Shown here: positions 46,733-54,557 of the stretch, piece after piece
How positions within the stretch are numbered: position 1 is the stretch's first letter
Layout: every line of letters begins with the position of its first letter
Assembly (NCBI GenBank): GCA_004322215.1
Contig: SCSM01000020.1
Coordinates: 40,942 to 104,941 of the forward strand
DNA: 64,000 bases
From: Bacteroidota bacterium
GTDB taxonomy: Bacteria > Bacteroidota > Ignavibacteria > Kapaibacteriales > UBA2268
Direction: 5' to 3'
Position numbers and translations under genes: made by a program
Notes under the pieces: generated by a model
Seen by the model: the letters and a program-made list of their open reading frames with translations, nothing else
The model's database searches: none
What the model was told of the DNA's origin: nothing

Positions 46733-49700
46733 TTAGAACCTTATCATTATTCCGAACCACACACTCATTGGCTGAAGAAATGTACTTTGTAATCTTTTAT
46801 TATCTTCTACAATTTTTTTGTATGCCATATATTTTTCATCCTGGGTAACCACATTGTCATGGTCAAAATCTGAATTTACATTATATTTCCTGTTCCCGAA
46901 GTTATCGTATTGGTCTGCCTGTAATGATGTTGAATTTGTAAAGTCAGCATCTTTATAAAGTGAAACCGGTGGAAAACTTCCTTTAGTATTATAAAAAGTA
47001 ATTCCATCATCGTCTGCATCACCCGTTATAATATAAAATGTTCTTGCTGTTCTTCTGTTAAATAAATTGTATATTTCAAGAACAAATTCAATAGATGTAC
47101 TTCCGGCGCTTTCACCAAACCAATCCCTGAAATAAAAACGTTTGGTTAGTTTCATATCAGTCATCCAGTACGAAGGTCCTCTTTCTCCGTTTCTTTCACC
47201 AGAAGGTCTGTTTTTTAAATCAACCTTCGTATACGGAGCTCCGGATTGGTATAAAGTTGTAAATCCTATATCAGTATTTTCAATTGGCTGAATTCCTGCA
47301 ATTGAAGGTCCTTGTTTATCACCCCAATTAAAAAACAGACTGAAATTAACCTTATGGGTTCTATCATAATCAAGTGGATATTCTGTTAATGGATAAACCT
47401 GTTGACCTGTATATGGGTCAGGTTGTAATTGGTAATTTGCATCTGCACTTGTCGAAGTACCTGTGACTGAAGCCAATGTATAATTTAAAGAAAATCCTAT
47501 ATGGTCATTTTGATTAGGATTTTTTCTGAATGTTAATTCAACTCCTCTTGAATTACCATAATCCGATACTGTATAGAGAAAATATGGAATTGGCAATGTT
47601 TTTACAAGTAGTGTTCCTAATTGATTATATATATCTTTATAATATGCTTGCACATCAAATGCAAAATCATCCGACAACTGGTTGCTATAAGAAACCTGGT
47701 ATGAATTTTCTTTTTGTGCTTTAATGTTCGGGTCACCTATTAATTGATTACCTCTTAATCTGCTTGAACCAAATCCATCATATAGATTTTGCAATTCAGG
47801 TATTTTGAAATACATTCCGTAAGAAATCGATACATTTGAACGTTCGGTTATCGGATAAGCGATATTTATTCTGGGACTTATCTGGTATTTTGTTTTGGCT
47901 TCAGAAAATCCAACTGAGTCCAAAATGGATTGGAAAATACTGCTCGGCATTCTATATCTCGATTCAGGTAAAAAGAGGTCAAATCTCAAGCCCGGGCTAA
48001 TTATTATTCCTTTATAGGTTATTTGGTCTAATGCGTAAACCGAACCTAGAACAGGTTTATATGGCTTACTTGTTGCTTCCCGTGCAATTGAATCTTCTTT
48101 ATTTACATATAAATTCCCGCCCCATTCTGATGTATAAACATCATAAAAAGGATTTGATATCCACGGCAAACTATTCATATGCCTGTTCAGTTCAAACAAC
48201 TTTACATCAAATCCGGCTTTGAACATATGGTTGAAATCTCCTGCATCAATACTTTGTGTGTAGTTCCCATCGAATTGCCAGTAATTACTTTTCCTGAATT
48301 CAAAAAATCTCGTATTGCCATGTGTAACAAACGGATAAATTGTTCCCATTTGTCCTGTTATAGGGGAACCATAAGGATTATTCATTCCGGAATAATCTTC
48401 TCCGCCTTCGATATATCCTGTAAAAGGATTTACTGCTCTTGATGCCATTTTAAAATAACCATCTGCAGTAATTCCAATAGGTGATTGAGTCTCATATTCA
48501 TCTATTGTAAGATTTTTACCTTTAACAAATTGATTATCTACATTTAATATCCCTTTATCAACCGGATACCACAAGTCAAAACCTGTAAAAAAGCCCGGGT
48601 CAACAACTGGATTTTTTATTTCATCCGGTGTAAGTTTTTTTCCATCCAAATAATCTTCAATAGTATAATTAGGATATAAATTCCTCTTAGACATTTCATC
48701 ATTATTCGTATTATTCGACACAGTAAATTCATAAAAACTTTTACTTGTCAACTGATGATTAATTCGAGCCATCATATTCATTACCAGTGTATTAAATACT
48801 ACTTGTTTCGCAACTCTTTCCGGTACTCCGTTTGGTGTGCCGTCGATGACTCCCTGTGTGTTAGCAAACATCCATTGTCTCAACAAAGTTGTATTTCCCG
48901 CTTCAAGATTTGAAAGTCCCCACATACCTCCTAATATAAGATAAATATCATTAGATATGCCGAATCTTGTGTTTAAAGATATATTCTTTACCCAGCTTCT
49001 GTTATTGGGTAATAAACCAAGATTGGCTGCGCCGGCAGATGGGTTATTCTGGTCAACAGGAGCATATATTTCATAAGTTGCATTTCTGTATTTTTCGTAA
49101 GTATATACAGTTGATAAATAAAATGATGAATTGTTTAATACCGGAATCGGACCGCCAACACCGAATTCAAACTTGTTTTGATTAGGTCCCTGTAGCTTGG
49201 GACCCGTACCTGTATGCTCGGCGGACAGCGAAGTAACATTGTCATGAATAACAACATCCGAAAGAGCTGACCCCCATAAGGCATCGACATCAGTCCTCCA
49301 TCTCAAAAATCCCTCGTATTTATCAGTTGTACCGGTTTTGGGAATTGTATTCACAACTCCACCGAGAACATTACCGTATTCTGCCGAAAATGCTCCGGTG
49401 AGAACCTGGATTTCATCTGTTGCATAAGAACTAAGCATTGGGAAATATGCAAGACCTCCCAGTCCAAACGCACCCGTGAACTGGCTCCCCATATCGATTC
49501 CGTTAATTCGAATTTGAGATTCTGTCTCACGGCTTCCACGAATATTATAACCGTTTCCACTTGCTACTACACCTGCACTTAAAGCAATTACCTGTTGAAC
49601 ACCTTCACGTGCAACGCCGGTTATTTGTTCAGATGTCATTTTACGTTTCGTACCGATTTCGGTATTGTTCACCAATTGTCTTGAACCATATACATTAACT

Positions 49701-50032
49701 GTTTCAGTCTGTTTAACCTCAGATTTAAGTTTCACATTTATTTCAGTAACTTCATCTGCTGAAATACTTGTAGTTAATGTATATTTGGCATATCCTACTG
49801 CCGTCACCTGTATCTGGTACTGGCCTGCATTAATATTAACAATAGTGAATTTCCCGTCTTTTTCTTTGACATAGGTGCCACGTGGTGTGCCCATTACTCT
49901 GACTGAAGCACCGATTACCGGTTTACCTTCTTCGTCAACCACTTTACCTTTTAACGTACCGTATAATCCGGCATAAGTGGTAAGTGGAAATATTAAAAAA
50001 CTAATTAAAAATAAAGTCAATAATTTTCGCAT
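46733..50032 (-). CDS. TonB-dependent outer-membrane receptor with CarboxypepD-reg-like domain
   Basis: This 1099-residue protein has a signal peptide (about 1-21) and an N-terminal carboxypeptidase-regulatory-like domain (about 22-105; LKGKVVDEEGKPVIGASVRV, DGKFTIVNINAGQYQIQV). The plug domain follows (about 110-250; GVQQVIALSAGVV, YNIRGSRETESQIRINGID, FSAEYGNVLGGVVNTIPKTGT), then a 22-strand barrel region to the terminal IRF. This is the SusC/TonB-receptor layout of Bacteroidota and imports an unknown ligand with ExbBD-TonB energy. No FecA-type N-terminal signalling domain is visible. GGAG precedes the start by 9 bases. It is flanked at 32 and 36 bases by a T9SS cargo gene and the 1483-residue gene. 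Confidence 0.9.
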   Translation of the reverse strand: MRKLLTLFLISFLIFPLTTYAGLYGTLKGKVVDEEGKPVIGASVRVMGTPRGTYVKEKDGKFTIVNINAGQYQIQVTAVGYAKYTLTTSISADEVTEINVKLKSEVKQTETVNVYGSRQLVNNTEIGTKRKMTSEQITGVAREGVQQVIALSAGVVASGNGYNIRGSRETESQIRINGIDMGSQFTGAFGLGGLAYFPMLSSYATDEIQVLTGAFSAEYGNVLGGVVNTIPKTGTTDKYEGFLRWRTDVDALWGSALSDVVIHDNVTSLSAEHTGTGPKLQGPNQNKFEFGVGGPIPVLNNSSFYLSTVYTYEKYRNATYEIYAPVDQNNPSAGAANLGLLPNNRSWVKNISLNTRFGISNDIYLILGGMWGLSNLEAGNTTLLRQWMFANTQGVIDGTPNGVPERVAKQVVFNTLVMNMMARINHQLTSKSFYEFTVSNNTNNDEMSKRNLYPNYTIEDYLDGKKLTPDEIKNPVVDPGFFTGFDLWYPVDKGILNVDNQFVKGKNLTIDEYETQSPIGITADGYFKMASRAVNPFTGYIEGGEDYSGMNNPYGSPITGQMGTIYPFVTHGNTRFFEFRKSNYWQFDGNYTQSIDAGDFNHMFKAGFDVKLFELNRHMNSLPWISNPFYDVYTSEWGGNLYVNKEDSIAREATSKPYKPVLGSVYALDQITYKGIIISPGLRFDLFLPESRYRMPSSIFQSILDSVGFSEAKTKYQISPRINIAYPITERSNVSISYGMYFKIPELQNLYDGFGSSRLRGNQLIGDPNIKAQKENSYQVSYSNQLSDDFAFDVQAYYKDIYNQLGTLLVKTLPIPYFLYTVSDYGNSRGVELTFRKNPNQNDHIGFSLNYTLASVTGTSTSADANYQLQPDPYTGQQVYPLTEYPLDYDRTHKVNFSLFFNWGDKQGPSIAGIQPIENTDIGFTTLYQSGAPYTKVDLKNRPSGERNGERGPSYWMTDMKLTKRFYFRDWFGESAGSTSIEFVLEIYNLFNRRTARTFYIITGDADDDGITFYNTKGSFPPVSLYKDADFTNSTSLQADQYDNFGNRKYNVNSDFDHDNVVTQDEKYMAYKKIVEDNKRLQSTFLQPMSVWFGIMIRF

Positions 50033-50064
50033 AAAATAAACTCCAAAAATTTATATTAATTTTA

Positions 50065-52134
50065 TCATCTTACTATCGTAATAATTTTCGTTGCTCTCTG
50101 CCCGTTGGAATTAATCGTGCAATAGTATGCTCCCTGTGGTAAATCTGCAGTATTAAGCTTAACTGACTGCAGACCTTCGCTGCCTATTCCACTGATTATA
50201 TTTTTCATTGCTCTTCCCATCAAATCGCTGATTGTTATTTCATACTTTGAGCTTGCCGGTATATTGAAATTGACTTCAACTTTATTATCCGCAGGGTTAG
50301 GATAAATGGTATTGAAATATAATGTACCGATGTTATTGTTATTATCTTCTACACCGACGATAGGCGATGGATTCAAATCACTCACCTTATATTGTGCTGC
50401 CATAATATAATTCATTTCCTGCGGAATTTCTAAATCCGATACATGAATGCCTGGAGTTCCGTCTGCCTGGTAAGCGAAATACATCCTTCCATCTATCACC
50501 TCATCTAACATAGACGGGAACAAGCAGTCGGCAGCATTCGGTGTTATGTCCTTGGGGTCTGACCAGCCTCTGTCATTAGCATTTAATTTATGAGTAAGAT
50601 AAATATGCCCATAATAAAGGTCGATATTTTGGTCCGGATTATCATCCGAATCAGTACTTACAAACATTGATAAATAATCATCGCCCTTAATACCTGAATA
50701 AGCACAATAGATATTATCATTCTCATCTAATCCTAATTGAGGATATCGGGAGAACCCATGACCGAAAAAGAACGGGTATCTCGAAGCATTAGTATTAGGA
50801 GGAGGTTCGCTGGTTTTAAATGGGGAGGCGAAAAGCATAATTGGCTGTTGACTTCCTTCATATTGATACGCCAGTCCATAGTAAAAATATGAACCGGACT
50901 GATATGTTGTATCGTCGTCAATTCTAACAAGTTGGTCATTTTCAATTCTGCCGTTCCCATGAATATAAGTCGGAATTATATTTATTACAAAATGAATTCT
51001 ACCTTGTGAATCAATTATCACATCGCATTGCTCACCTGGTGTAGGAACAGTATCAGAAGCGAATCCAACTGTGCCATCGCCATTATTATATAACTGATAA
51101 TATATTTGATGTCCTGGGCTGAATATTACTGTTGGTTGCGCCCATGTATCCCCATTATCAGTAGATTTTCTATAAACAAAATTACTTTCGCCGTCCCTGT
51201 AAGCAACAGCTACCAGATTATCCCGTGAATCTATAGCATAAGAATCGGCACCGGTACCATCAGGCATATTACCATCGAAGGCATCCGCACTTGTAAATAA
51301 TTTTTCAGCTTCCCAAGTCAAGCCTTTATCCTTCGAGCGTTTATAGCCCACCTGTCCATTTTTTACCTGATTAGCAGTATCATAAGTATAAATCATATGG
51401 ACATATTCTTTCTCATCGAGAGCAGCACGTGGCCATAAGGTTCTGTCAGGATTAGCAATTATAGTTTTCCAGTCACTCCCACCGAAGGTAGAATTATAAG
51501 TAAATTTCATATCTCCATCACCATCAAGTGGATTGTGTGAAGGCGTTGCAGCATGGCCATCTTTAAATTGAAGCATCGTGCACCATCCTGTTCTTATATT
51601 TTCTATTCTACTCACCCACAGACTAGCAGGTGAAAAATTATCAGGATTATTAATATCTATTACATCATAGAATGTACCTCTTGTGGGCCAACCATTTAAA
51701 CCATCCTCATCAGCCATCCAAAATGCCTGTAAGTATTTACTCCCATCATAATCATAATATGCCAACCTATTCGACATCGAGGCATTCGATTGCAAATCAT
51801 AATATGAATAGCCAAATTGTACACCGGGTAAATCTTTGGGGGCAATCAAAACTTTTGGCGTATCACCTTTCTGAACTTCAGCTGAAGATTTTTTGCAGGA
51901 CTTTTCATTGCCTGATATTTTTTTTTCATATTGTGATACCAACTTGCCTGTACATGTCAAATTTATTCCAGAAGAAATGAATATATAATTGTTAATTATA
52001 TATCCTTTGTAGGTTTTATTAAAAGAATAAGGTGAAATTTTATAGACTTTTTGTGCTATAGAATTATTTAAAATAAATACTGCGGCTAATAAAAACAATA
52101 AGCCCGCTCTGGTAAAATATCGTAAATACAACAT
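50065..52134 (-). CDS. Secreted BNR-repeat protein with T9SS C-terminal sorting domain
   Basis: This 689-residue protein has a signal peptide (about 1-27). The middle has BNR/sialidase-type Asp boxes (RSKDKGLTWEAEKLF, RKSTDNGDTWAQPTVIF) within blades that repeat a DSRDNLVAVAY-like pattern. The last roughly 80 residues are a clear type A sorting domain: LYFNTIYPNPADNKVEVNFN, YEITISDLMGRAM, TADLPQGAYYCTI. The sialidase catalytic triad was not identified, so enzyme activity is not claimed. GGAGG six bases before ATG gives a strong start. It heads the four-gene set, 32 bases before the TonB-dependent receptor, and a promoter-like box lies 58 bases upstream. Confidence 0.8.
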   Translation of the reverse strand: MLYLRYFTRAGLLFLLAAVFILNNSIAQKVYKISPYSFNKTYKGYIINNYIFISSGINLTCTGKLVSQYEKKISGNEKSCKKSSAEVQKGDTPKVLIAPKDLPGVQFGYSYYDLQSNASMSNRLAYYDYDGSKYLQAFWMADEDGLNGWPTRGTFYDVIDINNPDNFSPASLWVSRIENIRTGWCTMLQFKDGHAATPSHNPLDGDGDMKFTYNSTFGGSDWKTIIANPDRTLWPRAALDEKEYVHMIYTYDTANQVKNGQVGYKRSKDKGLTWEAEKLFTSADAFDGNMPDGTGADSYAIDSRDNLVAVAYRDGESNFVYRKSTDNGDTWAQPTVIFSPGHQIYYQLYNNGDGTVGFASDTVPTPGEQCDVIIDSQGRIHFVINIIPTYIHGNGRIENDQLVRIDDDTTYQSGSYFYYGLAYQYEGSQQPIMLFASPFKTSEPPPNTNASRYPFFFGHGFSRYPQLGLDENDNIYCAYSGIKGDDYLSMFVSTDSDDNPDQNIDLYYGHIYLTHKLNANDRGWSDPKDITPNAADCLFPSMLDEVIDGRMYFAYQADGTPGIHVSDLEIPQEMNYIMAAQYKVSDLNPSPIVGVEDNNNNIGTLYFNTIYPNPADNKVEVNFNIPASSKYEITISDLMGRAMKNIISGIGSEGLQSVKLNTADLPQGAYYCTINSNGQRATKIITIVR

Positions 52135-52191
52135 TTGAATCCTCCGATAATTATTTACTAAAAAATTTTAAATTCCATTTTAAGCAATCTT

Positions 52192-52199
52192 CAAATATA
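52192..52199 (-). promoter_or_regulatory. Bacteroidota-type -7 box upstream of the cargo/TonB/PorV set
   Basis: TATATTTG on the minus strand matches TAnnTTTG exactly, 58 bases before the first gene. A matching -33 TTTG is not present at the usual distance, so the neighbouring ECF sigma factor may use a different -35 here. It lies in the 159-base gap after the anti-sigma-like gene. Confidence 0.35.
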
Positions 52200-52293
52200 A
52201 CAATTTCTTTTTGATTGTTATAATTTATTACACCTCATTACTTTCAATTATTTGAATTTACTAATTGTAATTATATCAACAAGTTAAAAGCAA

Positions 52294-53718
52294 TTAAAAG
52301 TTAATCTGAAATCCGTAAATTATTGTTGTTGTGGATCTCAATTTTTTATTCACATCTTCTCCCGGTAAGAATGTCTGAAACACTCTTCCTTCGGTTCCGA
52401 CCGTTACTGAAAATCCATTTAAAAAATTATATTTCCCGAAAAGACGCCCGTAACCCAAGGGTCCGTCATGTGACATTCCAATACCGATTCTTCCTTCCAA
52501 AGCCATATCCTGACTCTTGATTATTGACCTTTCATAAAAAGCTGAACCCCAAACAAACTGCTGCTGTCTATTAAATGTAACTGAACTTTCAAACATATCA
52601 ACACCAATCGGATTAATTAATTCGGCAGTTTCAATTGACTGTGACTTAACATTTTTTAAGCTGTGATATGGCGAAGGCATCACTACATTTTCCTTGTATG
52701 CATATTCCGAGTATCCGATTTCAATTCCCATTTTTTCATAATCGTTAATCGAGTATGCAACACTTTGCGAGAAATTGGTGATAGCTAATTTCTCATTATC
52801 GTTAAATCCCGTTCTGATAACATCGGTCCCAAGGAATGAGGAAAAAATTATATTGGTTTTATCATTAACGGCTTCTCTCAATGTATTTTCATAATTCAAC
52901 TTCATCAATTTGATTTCGGACTTGGTATCTTTCGCAATAATATTCTCCGTACTGTTCTTAATAATAATATTATCATCAGTATCTTTATCTAATAGTTTAT
53001 TCAATTCCACACCGGATGAATTTAGAGTAACAGACGGTTTTAAAACTTCCTTTTTTTCTTCGTTATCAGTTTTAACTGCAATAGGCGGTGCAGGCATCAA
53101 TTCAGGTTTTGATATTTCTGCTGAAATCCGGTTTTCAATTGGTCGTAACCCGTCATGATTTGTTTCAATACTTCTAATTCCTGCTCCCCCGGCTGTTGAC
53201 GCAAGTGTGGAACCATCATTATCATGCTTTGATAATATTGCTAAATTTGATACGCCCCTGTTGCGAACAATGCGTTCACCTGAAGCAGTTATATTTTGTA
53301 AATTATTATTTTCATTTATTGTTTCATGTTTAGTTGGATTGCTTATAGAATTGGAAAAATTTCCAATTGTATTCAACCAGCCAAGCTGCATATCATCAAT
53401 TTGAAAAACAAAACTAAAAATGAAAAAAACTATCATTGCTGCAAGCACCTGTGTTCTTCTCCGGAAGAATGGACGTTCAGCAATAATCGGCTGGCTTGCG
53501 AGAATCTTCATCAATACAATATCTTCGGTCTGTCTGAAAATATCTTCAGGCGGCTCGATCGATTGCGAATCTTCCTTCATCGCCAAATGTACAGTCACAG
53601 CAGAATCGAACTTGTCTCTTGAAAATTCATCCTCGGAAAGCAAATTCCTCAGTAGAACATCTTCCTCGTCAGTCAATTCACTGTCAATATACTTCGATAT
53701 GTAGTCATCAAGCTCCAT
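52294..53718 (-). CDS. Anti-sigma-like protein with one membrane helix and C-terminal barrel-like domain
   Basis: This 474-residue protein starts with an acidic helical domain (about 1-80; LDDYISKYIDSELTDEEDVLL) typical of ECF anti-sigma factors but without a zinc motif. R86-R87-R88 and one membrane helix (about 91-107) follow, placing the rest in the periplasm. A polar linker (about 108-270) is rich in N, S, T, K and E. The last roughly 200 residues have amphipathic strands (MGIEIGYSEYAY, FVWGSAFYERSI, FSVTVGTEGRVFQTF) and end TTIIYGFQINF, alternating Y468-F470-I472-F474 like an outer-membrane barrel signal. It overlaps the sigma gene by 11 bases, with its AGGAG site inside the sigma codons, so translation is coupled. 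I do not see a FecR domain. Confidence 0.72.
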   Translation of the reverse strand: MELDDYISKYIDSELTDEEDVLLRNLLSEDEFSRDKFDSAVTVHLAMKEDSQSIEPPEDIFRQTEDIVLMKILASQPIIAERPFFRRRTQVLAAMIVFFIFSFVFQIDDMQLGWLNTIGNFSNSISNPTKHETINENNNLQNITASGERIVRNRGVSNLAILSKHDNDGSTLASTAGGAGIRSIETNHDGLRPIENRISAEISKPELMPAPPIAVKTDNEEKKEVLKPSVTLNSSGVELNKLLDKDTDDNIIIKNSTENIIAKDTKSEIKLMKLNYENTLREAVNDKTNIIFSSFLGTDVIRTGFNDNEKLAITNFSQSVAYSINDYEKMGIEIGYSEYAYKENVVMPSPYHSLKNVKSQSIETAELINPIGVDMFESSVTFNRQQQFVWGSAFYERSIIKSQDMALEGRIGIGMSHDGPLGYGRLFGKYNFLNGFSVTVGTEGRVFQTFLPGEDVNKKLRSTTTIIYGFQINF

Positions 53719-54271
53719 AAAGCTCCTCTTTCAATGGTGTCAGTAACTTCCTCATAATTTCTCGTGCCCTGAAAACACGAATCTTTGCAAGCGATAATTC
53801 GATATTCAAAATATCTGCAATTTCCTGGTATGAACATTCTTCATATTCCCTGAGCAATAATGCTTCCCTCAATGGTATCGGCAGTATCGCTATCGCTTTT
53901 TCGATGCAGTCTTTCAATCCGATATCGGATTCGTTTCTCGATGTTGAAAAGTGAACCACTTCATCGAATTCTTCATGTTCCTTACGGGTTCGAATACTAT
54001 TTAAGCATGTGTGCCGTGCTATTGTAAAAAGCCATGCCTGAAAATTTTTCCCCCTAAACTCTCTTCTGTGCTCATACACTTTAATAAATATCTCCTGGAA
54101 CGTATCCTTTGCTGAATCTTCATCTCCCAACATTCTCAGGCAAAACCTATATACTTTTTTATTGTACCGTTCATAAAGCAGATGGAAGGCTTCGGCACTC
54201 CCCAACCTTAAATCTTCAAAAGCTCTTTGAAGTCTTTCAGGGTCGTCCATATTTCCCATTTGCTTACTCAT
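53708..54271 (-). CDS. ECF-type RNA polymerase sigma factor
   Basis: This 187-residue protein has region 2 (about 30-95; FHLLYERYNKKVYRFCLRML, DSAKDTFQEIFIKVYEHRREF, WLFTIARHTCLNSIR) and region 4 (about 122-178; PIPLREALLLREYEECSYQEIADILNIELSLAKIRVFRAR, in two motifs). It lacks regions 1 and 3, as in ECF sigma factors, which redirect RNA polymerase to envelope or stress genes. Its stop overlaps the start of the anti-sigma-like gene, the usual pairing. The nearest candidate targets are the cargo/TonB/PorV genes downstream. In-frame ATGs at residues 5 and 8 are alternative starts. Confidence 0.93.
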   Translation of the reverse strand: MSKQMGNMDDPERLQRAFEDLRLGSAEAFHLLYERYNKKVYRFCLRMLGDEDSAKDTFQEIFIKVYEHRREFRGKNFQAWLFTIARHTCLNSIRTRKEHEEFDEVVHFSTSRNESDIGLKDCIEKAIAILPIPLREALLLREYEECSYQEIADILNIELSLAKIRVFRAREIMRKLLTPLKEELYGA

Positions 54272-54360
54272 AAATCAGCACATTTTATTAAACAGCACTT
54301 CTGCTTTCAATCATAAAGACACTTTATTAATAAAAAAAGTTACAACGATGTTTAAAAAAA

Positions 54361-54381
54361 TTTTCAATTTTCAATTTTCAA
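54361..54381. repeat. Three tandem TTTTCAA units
   Basis: A 7-base unit is repeated three times in the 286-base gap between the OmpA gene and the sigma gene. The rest of that gap is AT-rich, with several near-repeats of CTACATTTT/ACATTCTACATT, and no ORF or RNA is visible. Confidence 0.6.
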
Positions 54382-54557
54382 TAAATTTATAATATTTAAT
54401 TTTCAAATTTGGCTCATAAGTTGTCAGATTATTAGACAGTTAACTTCTAAACCTCAACAACTGCAAATTGAATATCTACAAGCTTCATTTTGCATCCTGC
54501 ATTTTTACATCTTACATTCTACATTTTCATTCAAAATTTGACACTCAAAATCCAAAA

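Noticed and set aside
50065..52134. Exo-alpha-sialidase
   Set aside because: Asp boxes are present but the arginine triad and other catalytic residues of sialidases were not found.
52294..53718. FecR-type anti-sigma factor
   Set aside because: The sigma/anti-sigma/TonB layout invites it, but no FecR domain motif is visible and the TonB receptor lacks the N-terminal signalling domain.
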